Shown here: one piece after another, positions 1-10,366 of the stretch | Layout of the letters: each line of letters begins with the position of its first letter | Numbering within the stretch: position 1 is the stretch's first letter | Origin: Diphasiastrum complanatum | Lineage: Eukaryota; Streptophyta; Lycopodiopsida; Lycopodiales; Lycopodiaceae | DNA length: 64,000 nt | Assembly (NCBI GenBank): GCA_029204225.1 | Contig: CM055106.1 | Coordinates: 44,243,003-44,307,002, forward strand | Direction: 5' to 3' | The notes under the pieces: generated by a model | Seen by the model: the letters and a program-made list of their open reading frames with translations, nothing else | Database searches by the model: none | Told to the model about the DNA's origin: nothing | Position numbers and translations under genes: made by a program

Positions 1-21
1 AAAGTCACACAAATCTTCTTA

Positions 22-720
22 TTGGATCTCATACATTCTGATGTACATAGTTTTTCACATGCAAGTAATGGAGGTGCCTTGATGTATGTAACTTTTATAG
101 ATGATTGTACTAGATTCACATGGATTGAGTTATTGTCAAAGAAAAGTCTTGTTTATGAAGCTTTTATTAAGTTCAAGTCTCTAGTAGAGAAAAAACTTAG
201 TAATTCTATCAAATCACTAAGATGTGATAATGGAGGAGAGTACACCTCCAATAAAATGAAAGACTTTTGTGAGATCAATGGCATTAAGTTACAATACACT
301 TGTTCCTACACCCCTCAACAAAATGGGGTGGTCAAGAGGAAAAATAGGAGTCTATGTGAGTGTGCAAAGTCTTTGAGACTTGATGCATCACTTCCCATCT
401 CATTTTGGGGAGAAGCTATAACATGTGCTAATTATTTGTGTAATAGACTTCCTAGTAGTGCTATAGATGGGATCTCACCTTATCAAGCCTTTTTTGATAA
501 GAAACCCAATTTAAAAGATTTTAAGATCTTTGGATGTATTTGTTATGTACACATTCCTTTGGAGACTAGAAGGAAAGAAGATGCTACCTCCTTCAAAGGA
601 ATCTTTGTTGGCTATGGAGAAAATAGCAAGGGATGTAGGATATATGATCCTACATCCAAGAAAGTAAAGGTAAGCAAGGATGTACTTTCTGATGAGTCAC
701 AATTTGCTAAGAGCTTGTCA
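22..720 (+). pseudogene. Copia integrase domain of element A
   Basis: Integrase joins the cDNA copy to host DNA. The rve core is visible: LIHSDVHS near the start, TFIDDCTR, the second acidic residue in LRCDNGGEY, and the TPQQNGV block before the glutamate region. The C-terminal part carries the copia FGCICYVHIP and KGIFVGYG motifs around 525-615. The integrase zinc-binding part would lie before the window. A lysine/glutamate-rich linker with repeated DLDKPEE-like units follows at about 745-815, ahead of the RT. Confidence 0.9.
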
Positions 721-997
721 AATGGATCCAACCCATTGTGCATTGAAGATCTTGACAAATCCGAGGAGGATCTTGACAAACCCGAGAAGGATCATGACAA
801 ACCCGAGGATGGAGATTTGGATCTGAGTCAAAAAGGGCCGAGAAGATCATCAAGGAGCAAGGCCGAGCCCTCAAGGCTCACCTATGTGGAAAAGGGAAAG
901 CAAAAGGAAGACTCTATGCCTTCTACCTCTTATTCCTTTTTAGCTACATTGCTTGAAGGACCATCATCTTTTGAAGAAACATATAAATCTAAAGTTT

Positions 998-2507
998 GGA
1001 GAGATGCAATGCAAGTAGAGTATGATGCATTAGAAGAGAATCATACTTGGAATCTTGTAAATCTTCCAAGAGGAAAGAAATCACTTGCATGTAAGTGGAT
1101 TTATAGAATTAAGTACAATCAAGATGGATCTATTAGTAAGTACAAAGCTAGGACTGTTGCTAAGGGATTCTTTCAAATAAAAGGATTGGATTACGAAGAA
1201 ACATTTGCACTATACCTAAACTTGTAACTATTAGATTAATCATTTGCATTGCTACTTTGTTCAAATGGGATCTCTACCAAATGGATGTGACAAATGCCTT
1301 CTTGAATGGCTTCTTAGAAGAGGAAATCTACATGATGCAACCCGAGGGCTTCATCAAGGTTGGTGAGGAGCAAAAGGTGTGCTACTTAAGGAAGAGCCTA
1401 TATGGCTTGAAGCAAGCACCTAGAGCTTGGTACTCTAGGTTGCATGATTTTCTCTATTCCCTTGGCTTTGTACTAAGTGCTTATGAACCTTCTTTATATT
1501 TCAAATGTAATGAAAGAAATATCATCATTTTGGTTCTTTATGTTGATGACATCATTATGACAGGAAATGATGATGATGGCATAGGCAAAGTAAAAGTTGA
1601 TTTATCTAGTGAGTTCAAGATGGTAGATTTAGGCTTCCTAAAGTTTATAGTTGGGATAGAAGTGTCTAGAAGTAGCAATTGTACTTTCATAAGTCAATCT
1701 AAGTATGCTACTTCCATTCCTGAAAGATTTGGTATGAAAGATTGTAAGGGAATTGACAGCCCTATGGAGCATGTTGTGAAAGCAACTAATGAAGGTGATG
1801 AAGCATCCTTTGAGGACATCACCCTGTTTAGGAAGCTTATAGGCTCTCTAATCTATTTGACCGTCACTAGACCTGACTTAAGTTTTTGTGTAAGCAAGTT
1901 GAGTCAAAGTATGCAAGCTCCTTTAGTTCATCATTGGAAAAGTGCCAAGAGAGTACTTAAATATGTTTCTAGTACTAGATTTTTTCGCATACTTTATGAA
2001 GGATTTAACTTGCACTTGAGAGCCTACTCGGATTCAGATTTTGTAGGTGACAAGATCGGTAGGAAGTCCATTAGTGCATTTGCAACATTTCTTTGTGGAG
2101 GAGTAATATCTTGGCTTTCCAAAAATCAAGATACAATCTCACTATCTTCTTGTGAAGCCGAGTACAAGGCATTGACTTCAACAACCAAAGACCTCCTATG
2201 GCTAAGAAGACTCTTGATGGAACTACATGTGCTAGAGGCCGAGGAGATCCCTTACATATTTTGGGACAATCAAGCTTCTCAACAAATTGCTTTAAATCCT
2301 ATCTTCCATGCTAGAACAAAGCATATTGAGATAGCTCACCACTTTGTGAGGGAGAAAGTACAATCCAAGGAAGTGCAACTACATCATGTACCATCATCCG
2401 AATCCATAGCTGATATCTTAACCAAACCATTGTCCAAAGATCCATTTTTTAAGTTAAGATATGCTCTTGGAATTGTAGATAGATGTACACTAGATTTGCC
2501 AAGTTAG
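998..2507 (+). pseudogene. Copia reverse transcriptase and RNase H of element A
   Basis: The RT begins near WRDAMQVEYDALEENHTW. It shows the copia signatures QMDVTNAFLNG, SLYGLKQAPRAWY and the catalytic YVDD at about 1539-1550. RNase H follows, with AYSDSDFVGD, SSCEAEYKAL and a C-terminal HHFVREKV...ADILTKPL block ending at 2507, just before the polypurine tract. The protein would copy element RNA into DNA inside virus-like particles. The block is recognisable throughout and only lightly damaged. Confidence 0.92.
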
Positions 2508-2520
2508 AAGTGAGGAGGAG

Positions 2521-3346
2521 TGTTGAAAATTGTCACTTCTCACTTGACATTGGTTCATGTAAATATTGATCAAACATTAGAAGATTTTGATGATCTGATT
2601 TCACACGTGAGCCTGTTCCCACATGTGAAAGGATGTACTTTTCATGTTTGTATATATCTAAATTGATTTTGTAACATTCTAGTTAGTGTGAACATGATAT
2701 GACTACTTTTTAGTCAAGTTGACTAGTCATCTACAAATTAGCTTTTCCTTGCATGTGCATGAGTAAATGCTCCCACATGGCAAGTGGATGTTCACATGTG
2801 TGTATAGAGTACTAGAAGATAAGAGTTGACCATTTTCCTTAGAATCTTTTTTGTAGGGAATATTCCTATATTCTAGGAGACTAGCTTTTTTGGATTTTAG
2901 CCATATTCTAGAAGGTCAACGATTGGATAAGGATCAAGGATGGATCAAATGAATAGATCTGAGTGATGTGGAACTCTTCACATGTGTTAAGACCTGCTAG
3001 ACTGTACCAGACTCATGGATGTACTTGATCCATAAAAGGATCATCATTTTGCTAAGAAGATTGATGAGACTTTTGCACTCTATACTTTTGTGAGGTTTCT
3101 AGTCATTTGTCTTGTGATTTTTATGTATGATTGTTATCTAGTATCATTGTACTTGTTGTTTTAGGTGCAGGCCGTACTGTGGACAGTACTCCACACGTGT
3201 GAGGCGGCTCTCACTAATTAATGATGTGTTGATCCATTGCTCTTGCTTAAATCCAAGTGTAGTGAATCTAGATCAAGATCTAATGTGTAGAACTTGATAG
3301 ATCCATTGATTAAGCAACCAATAACTCTCTATGATTGTAAAGTACA
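2521..3346 (+). repeat. 3' LTR of element A
   Basis: The LTR starts TGTTGAAAAT right after the purine tract. I place its end at the TACA near 3346. The length of about 826 bp is close to the 820-bp LTR of element E. It holds a CACACGTGTG palindrome at 3192-3201 next to a GCAGGCCGTACT motif shared with other LTRs here. The end is uncertain by tens of bases. Confidence 0.75.
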
Positions 3347-3764
3347 ATCATTATTGTCCTAAAAACTATAAAATTTACCATTTCCTACATGAGAGAGACT
3401 CGAATTCCTACAGTGGAGTTGCATGGAAAGTCCACTTAACTGAACTGATTCACCTACCAGAGATCCACATGTATAACTGCATGCATGTATGTTGCATGTA
3501 CTGCATGTCAACTCATAAAATTGCCTAGACATGTTTAGATCACATAAACTACTTTGCATGTTGCATGCATACAGTAAGACTTTGCATGTTATCTAAACAT
3601 CTGCATGTCATCATAATTGAACCTATCTAACTCAAATCCGAGCTACACTAGAAGGATATGTGCTCAATTCACACTCCTGATATGTACAACATGAAATCTA
3701 GTGGAAATCATCATGGACATGACCCCAAACTTGAGATAGGAAGATAATATTTTAATAATCTTCA
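3347..3764 (-). repeat. LTR fragment of copia scrap M
   Basis: Read on the minus strand, this piece begins TGAAGATTATT directly after a purine-rich tract (3765-3772) that follows the RNase H scrap at 3774-4136. That is the position of a 3' LTR. It is unusually rich in GCATG, with about nine copies between roughly 3420 and 3605, several in CATGCATG form. The outer end against element A is not resolved. Confidence 0.5.
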
Positions 3765-3773
3765 CGCTCCTCC

Positions 3774-4136
3774 TTAGAATTTATGTCCTATCAACATAGA
3801 TTTCGAAATTAGGCCAAGGTTTGACCTCATCTTCATAAAGACATTCTTGAGTAGAGGCTTGCTGAGAAGATCTGCAACACAATCTGAAGATGAAACATGC
3901 TCTAATGAGATCTCTCTTCCAATGACTTTTTCTCTTACAAAATGATGAGCCTGGAATGGATTATTTGCAAAAGCCTGAGCAGAAATGTTATCATTCTTGA
4001 TAATTGGTAGATATTCATCTGCATAATACTTAAGCTCCAAAAGTAGCCTTTGATCCATAAAACTTCCTTTGTTGTGGTTGTAAGAGATTTGTATTCAGCT
4101 TCACAGGATGATAAGAAAATAGTTGCCTACTTCTTT
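3774..4136 (-). pseudogene. Copia RNase H C-terminal fragment (M)
   Basis: The minus-strand translation shows SSCEAEYKSLTTTTKEVLW, IKNDNISAQAFANNPF, HHFVREKV and VADLLSKPL, the conserved C-terminal half of copia RNase H. It closely parallels RNase H of F (26928-27440) and C2 (42062-42430). The fragment stops where the gypsy LTR of K begins. It is a short relic. Confidence 0.8.
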
Positions 4137-4138
4137 GA

Positions 4139-4457
4139 TTCTTGAGTATGCTATAGTTTATTGTGGTATGCTTGTGATTTGTTTATGGTTAGCAAGGGGG
4201 TGCTAGATAAGGCTTGCTTGGAGCTTGGATCTAGTTATTGTTGGGTGGTGAATACTTGAGGCCAGCTTGTTATCTATCTTTGTGCTTGAGTAAGGACATA
4301 GGTGGAGGAGAGATCTTTGGAGGCTTGTAGATCCTTACTTGCAGGTGGAGGCATCCTAGCTTGGAGTTGGGGACCATCTTGGAGCTTGCAAGTTGCTTGG
4401 AGGACATTGGAGGCTCTACCTTGGATTTGGAGGAATTCTCACCTCTACTTATAAAAG
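4139..4457 (+). repeat. 5' LTR piece of K
   Basis: This matches 6651-6968 along its whole length with scattered differences. It is rich in GGAGGCTTG/CTTGGAGCTTG-like motifs and ends just before the primer-site-like sequence at 4458-4469. The upstream part of the LTR is not present; copia scrap M lies there instead. Confidence 0.7.
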
Positions 4458-5500
4458 TGGTATTAGAGCTAGACAAAGGATGGTAATCTTTCTAACCTTC
4501 TTCAAGTTCTATTAAGATCACCAACTAAATTTTTTTTTTTCTGGGAAAGATTATTGGCTTTTCTAGTTGTAGGAAGCTTGTATTTGAAGTAGCCAATGAA
4601 TCTAGTTCTCTTTAGAAGAGAGTAGTAATGCTTATAGAATTGTTTAGGGGCTGATTGTTTATCATGTTAGAGAAGTAGGCTTTGGGTTTTTAAAAGTTTT
4701 GAAAAAAAAATTGTGGGATGGTTAGAGGAAGTCTTCCTCTACATACACAAACTTTTTTTTGCAAAAAGATTGATTCTAGCTATGTGTTTTGATCAAAACT
4801 AGTGTTTTGTTGCATAAATGAAGTGTTTGAAGTTCTGATTTTCATTTTGAAGTTCTGTTTTTCAGACCTGTAAAACTGAAAATCAGATTTGAAAAGTGAA
4901 TTTTTTTTTTAAACTTCATTAGTTACACCTTTCTATCTCCTAGTTTCATGAAAATGGCAATGTAGGATGGGAATGATAGTGTAACTTTGTGCATAAAAAA
5001 AGTTTTGAAATTCTATATTTTGTCATTTTGAAGTTCTGATTTTCAGATCTGTAAATCTGAAAATCAGATCTGAAAATTGAAATTTTCATAGAGCTTCATT
5101 AGTTTTCCATTTCTAGACACTAGTTTCATGGATTTGGAGATCTAGAATAGTGAGAAATGTGAAAATTTTGGTTTCTTTTGAAATGACAAATGGAAATGAA
5201 ATTGGAATGAGAACTTTATGTAAACATTAGCTTGGACTAATTAATTGAAGTTTACATAAAGATTTGGTTTTGATTTTTGCTTTGGTTTAAGGCAAATGTA
5301 GCTTGTTGTTGTTTTTCTCTTAAGCTTGAATTGAGCTTACAAATAGTAGGCTTGGATTGAGCTTACAAATAATAAGATTGAATGAGTAGAAGTAAATGTT
5401 TTTTATTTGCATTGCATATAAGAATTGAAGCATTTCTATCATTCTAATTTGAGCACTTGTTGTTGTATTTGCATAATAGGAAAACACACAAGCAACCCCA
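4458..5500 (+). other. Untranslated leader of K
   Basis: This is about 1 kb of AT-rich DNA between primer site and gag with no coding signal. Inside is an imperfect tandem duplication with a period of about 180 bp (roughly 4770-4960 and 4985-5130), marked by CTTCATTAGTT and by paired CTGATTTTCAG/CTGAAAATCAG inverted repeats. Long repeat-rich leaders are common in gypsy elements, where packaging and priming signals lie. Confidence 0.55.
5036..5067. repeat. Perfect 13-bp inverted repeat in K leader
   Basis: Arms 5036-5048 (CTGATTTTCAGAT) and 5055-5067 are exact reverse complements around a 6-nt loop CTGTAA. A less perfect relative lies at about 4853-4888. In RNA this would form a stable stem-loop. 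Confidence 0.8.
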
Positions 5501-6079
5501 ATGGATCAAACCAATGAAAACCCAACATTTGACCTATCAAACCCATCCAATGTGGCACAAGCTCTTGAACTTTTATACCAACAAATTGAAGCCACTAATA
5601 ATCAGCTTCTTGAAAGTAATCAAAGAAACCAAGACTTAGAGTCTAGGGTAGCCAAATAGAAGAAGCATGTATTTCCACCTCCCGTAAAAGTGTTGAAGGG
5701 AGAGAAAAAAGATAGGAACTTATAAGTGGTGAGTTATTGGCTAAATGTTTGGAACAAATACTTTGCCATGAACCAATTTCCTGAATCTGAAAAGTTATCC
5801 ATTGTCACCATATTCCTTGAAGGAAGAGCCTTAGTTTGGTGGAATGACTTATTTGCAAAGAGTAATCAACCTTTTACATGGGACGATTTTTGCAAGCTTT
5901 TTAGGGATTATTTTCTACCACTTTTAGATGACTATGAACACTTCCAAAAATTGAGTCATCTGACCATGAATAAAGGTTTGAAACAATTTATTCAAGACTT
6001 TCATGAGTACCTGAATCCACTTTATAGTGACATTCTGCCTAAGGTACAAATGTTAATGTTCATTGATGGGTTTATTTGA
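5501..6079 (+). pseudogene. Gypsy-type Gag of K
   Basis: The first part (from 5501, MDQTNENPTFDLSNPSNV) is followed by a heptad-like glutamine-rich stretch. The second part has the classic plant gypsy Gag pattern: W.KYFAMNQFPESEKL, FLEGRALVWWNDL, TWDDFCKLFRDYFLP and LKQFIQDFHEYL. This matches the retrotransposon gag family (PF03732 type), the capsid precursor that forms particles. The fossil is lightly broken. No zinc knuckle is seen downstream. Confidence 0.78.
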
Positions 6080-6099
6080 AACGATGGAAACAACTTTAA

Positions 6100-6290
6100 G
6101 TATGAGTTCTATAGATGATCCGAAATTAGACGGTTAAACGGAAGGGACCAATCAGATGATGGAGGATATGCTTCAAGCATATGTGGGCCATTAGTAGTCT
6201 GATTGGGAACATTACTTTCCACTATTGGAATTTGCATATAACAGTGCAAAACATTCAGCGACTAGATTCAGCACTTCTAATGGGTCCAAT
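6100..6290 (+). pseudogene. Gypsy integrase scrap of K
   Basis: The + strand encodes a degraded MMEDMLQAYVG...DWEHYFPLLEFAYNSAKHSAT block. It matches the end of the integrase core in plant Ty3/gypsy elements (LE.MLRAYV...W..LPL.EFAYN). It lies between Gag and the 3' LTR, which is the right relative order. Confidence 0.7.
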
Positions 6291-6299
6291 GAGTTTCCA

Positions 6300-6968
6300 A
6301 CTCCCACAAGAAAGACATTCAAAGAGTCATAGGTTATGGAAGGAGTCTCTTGACTTTCCATTAGCCTATGGATGTTCTTTAACTCCCCTAGGCTTCTCTC
6401 TCTCTCATTGGATGGGCATGGAACTCCATAGTGCACTAGAGGGGTCCATGGGCCATCTATATGAGGATAGTAGGGCGTCCATTGAGAGAGGGAAAGATTT
6501 CTCTTGCTTGCTTTGCTTATCTAGTGTTGCTTGCTTGCTTTGTTTATGCTCTAGTGTTGCTACTAGTGTGTAGAGTACTTTCTTGTGTGTAGTATGCTTA
6601 GGGTTTGGATCTTGCTTTATGGTATAGGACATAAGTAGGGTTTGGATCTTGAGTATGCTATAGTCTGTTGTGGTATGCTTGTGATTTGTTTATGGTTAGC
6701 AAGGGGGTGCTAGATAAGTCTTGCTTGGAGCTTGGATCTAGCTATGGTTGGGTGCTGAATACTTGAGGCCAGCTTGTTATCTATCTTTGTGCTTAAGAGT
6801 AGGGACACAGGTGGAGGAGAGATCCTTGGAGGCTTGCAGATCCTTACTTGCAGGTGGAGGCATCCTAGCTTGGAGTTGGGGAGCATCTTGGAGCTTGTAG
6901 GTTGCTTGGAGGACATTTGGAGGCTCTACCTTGGATTTGGAGGACTTCCTCACCTCTACTTGTAAAAA
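6300..6968 (+). repeat. 3' LTR of K
   Basis: The last 318 bp repeat the 5' LTR piece. The preceding 350 bp have no counterpart left at the 5' side and are taken as the LTR's upstream part. The start is approximate. ORFs of 60-130 codons within it carry no motif and are ignored. Confidence 0.6.
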
Positions 6969-7560
6969 CAACAATACCAATCTGGTGGAGGATGCTGAAC
7001 AGATGCTATTTTTTGAATTCAACATGACCAATCTGGATGAAGATCCTTTCTATCTAGGTATTCAAATCCACAGAGGCAGAGCGAGACGACTGATATTTAT
7101 TACTCAACAAAGGTATCTTCGCAACATTTTTATCAGATATAATCTGATTAATTGTAAACTAGCTCACTCACCGATGGATCCAGGCCTACGATTTTCAAAG
7201 GACCAATGTCCTTGGACCAAGCAGGAAGAGGAGTAGATGAGAGAGTATCCTTATCGATCGATACTTGGATCTCTCATGTATGCAATGGTCTATACAAGAC
7301 CTGATATTGCCTTTGCAGTTAGCTCACTCGGCCAATTCATGGCCAATCTTGGCATGACTCATTGGAAGGCTCTTATAAGAGTCATGAGATACATTTGAGC
7401 TACAATGGACCAGTGCATCTACTTTGGAGAAGTCAACAACAACAATCTTCATCGGCTCAATGGATATTCTGATGCAAGCTGGGGAGGAGATGTAGATATT
7501 CCTACATCCACATCTGGATTTACATTCTTCCTCAATGGCGGTCCTATATCTAATTCATTA
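6969..7560 (+). pseudogene. Copia RT to RNase H fragment (L)
   Basis: Translation gives the RT tail (FNMTNLDEDPFYLGIQIHRGR, QQRYLRNIF, SPMDPGLRF), then YRSILGSLMYA, YTRPDIAFAV and the RNase H start NGYSDASWGGD with STSGFTFFL. The ILGSLMY and SDASWGGD motifs are typical of copia. The piece starts exactly where LTR K ends, so one element was truncated or inserted here. It resembles D and J more than C2. Confidence 0.82.
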
Positions 7561-8210
7561 TTGTGTTTGCCTACTGTTAACCGATAGTGCACGCACTGAA
7601 GAAATTTCCTAGCATTCCCCATCATGCTATCAGAGCTTAATTGCTCGGTGGTTGTGGAAGCGAGAGCAGACAATTATAGAAAGCAATCAGAAAGTCAGAC
7701 AGAAAAAGAAAAGCATGCACTATTGACACATCAATCTAAATGTAGAACCAAAAAATAGTTTATTCAGATTAAGTATAATGAAATACAAGTTAGATAATGC
7801 AGATGAGCACAAGACTATAGCGGGTGAAACCGCGTGCTCACAAAGCTAACTACAATTTGTAACAACTATGAGCTTATCTGACAATCCGTCTGAAAGAAAG
7901 AATCAATGCACAAAGGCATCTACAATGTCTATCTCTGATAAATTGGCGTCTCAACATCAATGCGCACTTGAGAATATCAGTAAAAATTAGCTTATTGCAT
8001 CTGGTATGCTACAATTCATCAACTACTAAATAGATTACAATGGTTATCTATATACAATTTACATTTGTGCAGATGAGTGTACAAAAGATGGCATGGAGCT
8101 GTTGTGCCATCAAGAAGAAGATCGTGATTGCTGTCATTGTCAAGTTAGTTGCACAATACAGAAGGTGAGCGTGAGGAGAGGCTTCGACTATTCAGTCGTC
8201 GGGCAAGTTA
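7561..8210. other. Unassigned stretch between L and J
   Basis: I see no gene, LTR pair or tandem repeat. It is the expected place for the rest of element L (RNase H end and LTR), but nothing is recognisable. A GCTATCAGAGCTT string near 7625 only superficially resembles a primer site. Confidence 0.4.
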
Positions 8211-9508
8211 TGAAGAAACCAAGTGTTTCTATCTTTCAAAGCCTTGGCATTTTTCTTTAGTTTTTTCTTTACTATTTTTTTTTTGGCGACTGTGCATTTT
8301 GAACTATGTTTCGCACAATCTGCATTTTTGGGTCATGAGGAAAATTTATCCCAAGGTCTAAAACACTTAGAAAATAATTCTGAGAACTTTTTTTGAACAT
8401 TGTCGCATTTTTTGCATTTTTGCAAAAAAAGGAAACATTGTCCCTTAAATGCCTCATAAAGGTTTAGACCCTTAGAAAAAGGGACATTCACCCTTAGGAA
8501 AATGACGTTTGTCTTTGAACTGGTTTTTGTCGTAAAGTCGGATTTTTCACCCTTCGACTTTTTCTCCTTTCGAAAAAATTGACACCTACCCTTAGAAAAG
8601 AAACATTGTCCTATTGTCGCATTTTTTGCCTTTCGAAAAAAGCGACACTGTGTTTAAAATGCCTTTAAATCATTTTCAGACCTACTTCACGTTTTTCTCA
8701 TTTTTCTCCTTTTTCGAAAAGAAACGAAGGTGCCCTTGAAAAGAAAAGGTGTCCTAAAAACAAAAGGTGACATTTTCCTTAAAAACTTAAAAGGGTCTTG
8801 AAGCAAAAGCGAAGCCCTACAGCGTGAAGGCACAAGTGCAACGGACAAAAAGATGGATGATTTACAGAGGACAACAATAAAAAACTAGAATCAGCTTTGG
8901 TTAAGGCTAATGCATTTCTTTTGGTTAGATCTTCTAACTTAATCAATCCCCTAGATTGATCACATAAAGAAATCAACAAAGGATGCAAAATATGTAGATG
9001 AAGACACACACAGTCATGGATAGAATACAGGCCGGCAATCTGAGATAGATCCAGAACGAGTTTACAGATTAGCAGTAGTTAGTCATACTATTCGCGAGAA
9101 GAGAACATCTCTCTCCCGCCAACGCGCTGATCTGGAAAACAAACAGCGCTCAAGAAATGTATTGTAAATTCAGTTCTGATATAGAAGCAATTTTTCTCAA
9201 TGTTCTGTTCGTTGATGTGTATGATCTGTAGAACTTGAATGCATGCTATCAGTAGATAAATTTTCACTGTTGTCTTATTCAACATTATCTATTGTTTACA
9301 AGTTTAATTTTTACAACAGATCGTTAGAATTGATCTGGGGCTTGGAAGAGAATTAGACCGCAATGAGAAGCAGTAGCTACTCCTGCCAAGTCGGCTCTAT
9401 CCAACCTTTCATTCCGCATCAGTGATCTCTAAACAAGATTGCCATTACCAGGCAGTTGGGTCGGAGCCCTGTCGCAGATTTGGGTTGCAATCAATCAATT
9501 CCCATCTG
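8211..9508 (+). repeat. 5' LTR of J
   Basis: It starts at TGAAGAAACC and runs to the primer-binding site TGGTATCAGAGC at 9509. About 1.3 kb is long for copia. The first 400-600 bp are full of T-runs and A-runs arranged as short foldbacks. The first 148 bp recur at 13463-13612. Confidence 0.72.
8390..8800. repeat. Poly-T/poly-A foldback array in LTR J
   Basis: Recurring units combine a T-run with GCC or CTCC, a short CG-containing centre (TTTCGAAAAA) and an A-run ending in GCGACAC or GAAACATTG. Each could fold into a short hairpin. The same vocabulary appears at 20640-21030. Confidence 0.6.
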
Positions 9509-9542
9509 TGGTATCAGAGCAACATCTTTGATATCAGAGCAC

Positions 9543-10350
9543 ATGGCATCCATTAGCAGCATTCAATCAAAGATCTGCACAATCCTTGATTTCTCAAGAT
9601 CAAACTTCTTAGCATGGAAGGCGAAGACTTCTCTCATACTAAAAGGAGAAGGTCTATGGCCTTGGGTTGATGGCACAGAAGAGATGCCCACAACCACTGG
9701 CAAAGAGCTATGGGAATGGAGAGAGAAGAACAACAAGGCAGTAGACGTGTTGTCTTCCTCCATCGAAGATAGCTTAACACTTGATCTAGGCACACTCTCC
9801 AAAGCAAGAGAAATGTGGGATGCTTTGCTGACCAGATTTCAAACAAAATCACGAAGCCAAATTATGCTTCTTGAAGATCAGCTGACCAATCTCAGATGGG
9901 ATGGTAAAGATCTCACCTCCTTCATCAGAAAAATGAAGGATCTGTTCCTCTCGCTACACAATTCTAGAACAGAGAATGTTGTCTCAATATAGAAGCGGCT
10001 CGCGTACCTGCTACGATCCCTACCAAGATCATTTCAAATGACCCGAACACTACTTGCTAAAGATCCAGTGATGACTCTTGAGAAGGCTGTAATCGAGATC
10101 AGAGAGGTGGAATCCCGCGAACACCTTGATGACAGGGATAACTGATCAAGCTCTCTACAGCAACAAAGAGAAGTAGAGGAAGAGCTCCATGCCTAAGAGG
10201 GAGTCAGACCAAAGACAAGATCGCAAGTAGCAATCAGAGAGAGAAAAGAAAACAAGTGAAAGAGCATAAATAAATCGAGACAGCAGAACGGTGAGAAGAA
10301 GACCTGCATGAGATGCACACGAGAAGGCCACACTGTTGATAAGTACTGGC
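9543..10350 (+). pseudogene. Copia Gag of J
   Basis: The start is chosen at 9543 (MASISSIQSKICTILDF), just downstream of the primer site. The copia UBN2-type Gag core is visible: SNFLAWKAKTSLILKGEGLWPWVDG, a central KAREMWDALLTRFQTKS and LTSFIRKMKDLF. A weak zinc knuckle (CMRCTREGHTVDKYW) lies near 10300-10350. Gag would form the particle shell. The fossil is broken. Confidence 0.8.
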
Positions 10351-10366
10351 TCAATCTAAAGATAGA

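Larger units (their letters stand above)
1..3346 (+). mobile_element. Ty1/copia element A, 3' portion
   Basis: This is a Ty1/copia retrotransposon running off the left edge of the window, so its 5' LTR, gag and protease are not visible. What remains, in order, is integrase, reverse transcriptase, RNase H, a purine-rich tract at 2512-2520 and a 3' LTR beginning TGTTGAAAAT. Integrase before RT is the copia order. It is a fossil with few breaks. Its Pol resembles the U, F and C2 elements in this window, so it belongs to the same broad copia group. The LTR's outer end is not fixed by a target-site duplication. Confidence 0.93.
4139..6968 (+). mobile_element. Ty3/gypsy relic K with paired LTR pieces
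   Basis: Two direct repeats of about 320 bp (4139-4457 and 6651-6968) flank a leader, a gypsy-type Gag and a short gypsy integrase scrap. A sequence resembling the iMet primer site (TGGTATTAGAGC, one change) follows the first repeat at 4458. Most of pol is not recognisable. The left LTR piece abuts copia scrap M and the right one abuts copia scrap L. It is an old, strongly reduced fossil. Confidence 0.75.

Noticed and set aside
6181-6573. 130-codon + strand ORF
   Set aside because: It runs from gypsy integrase remains, out of frame, into LTR K.
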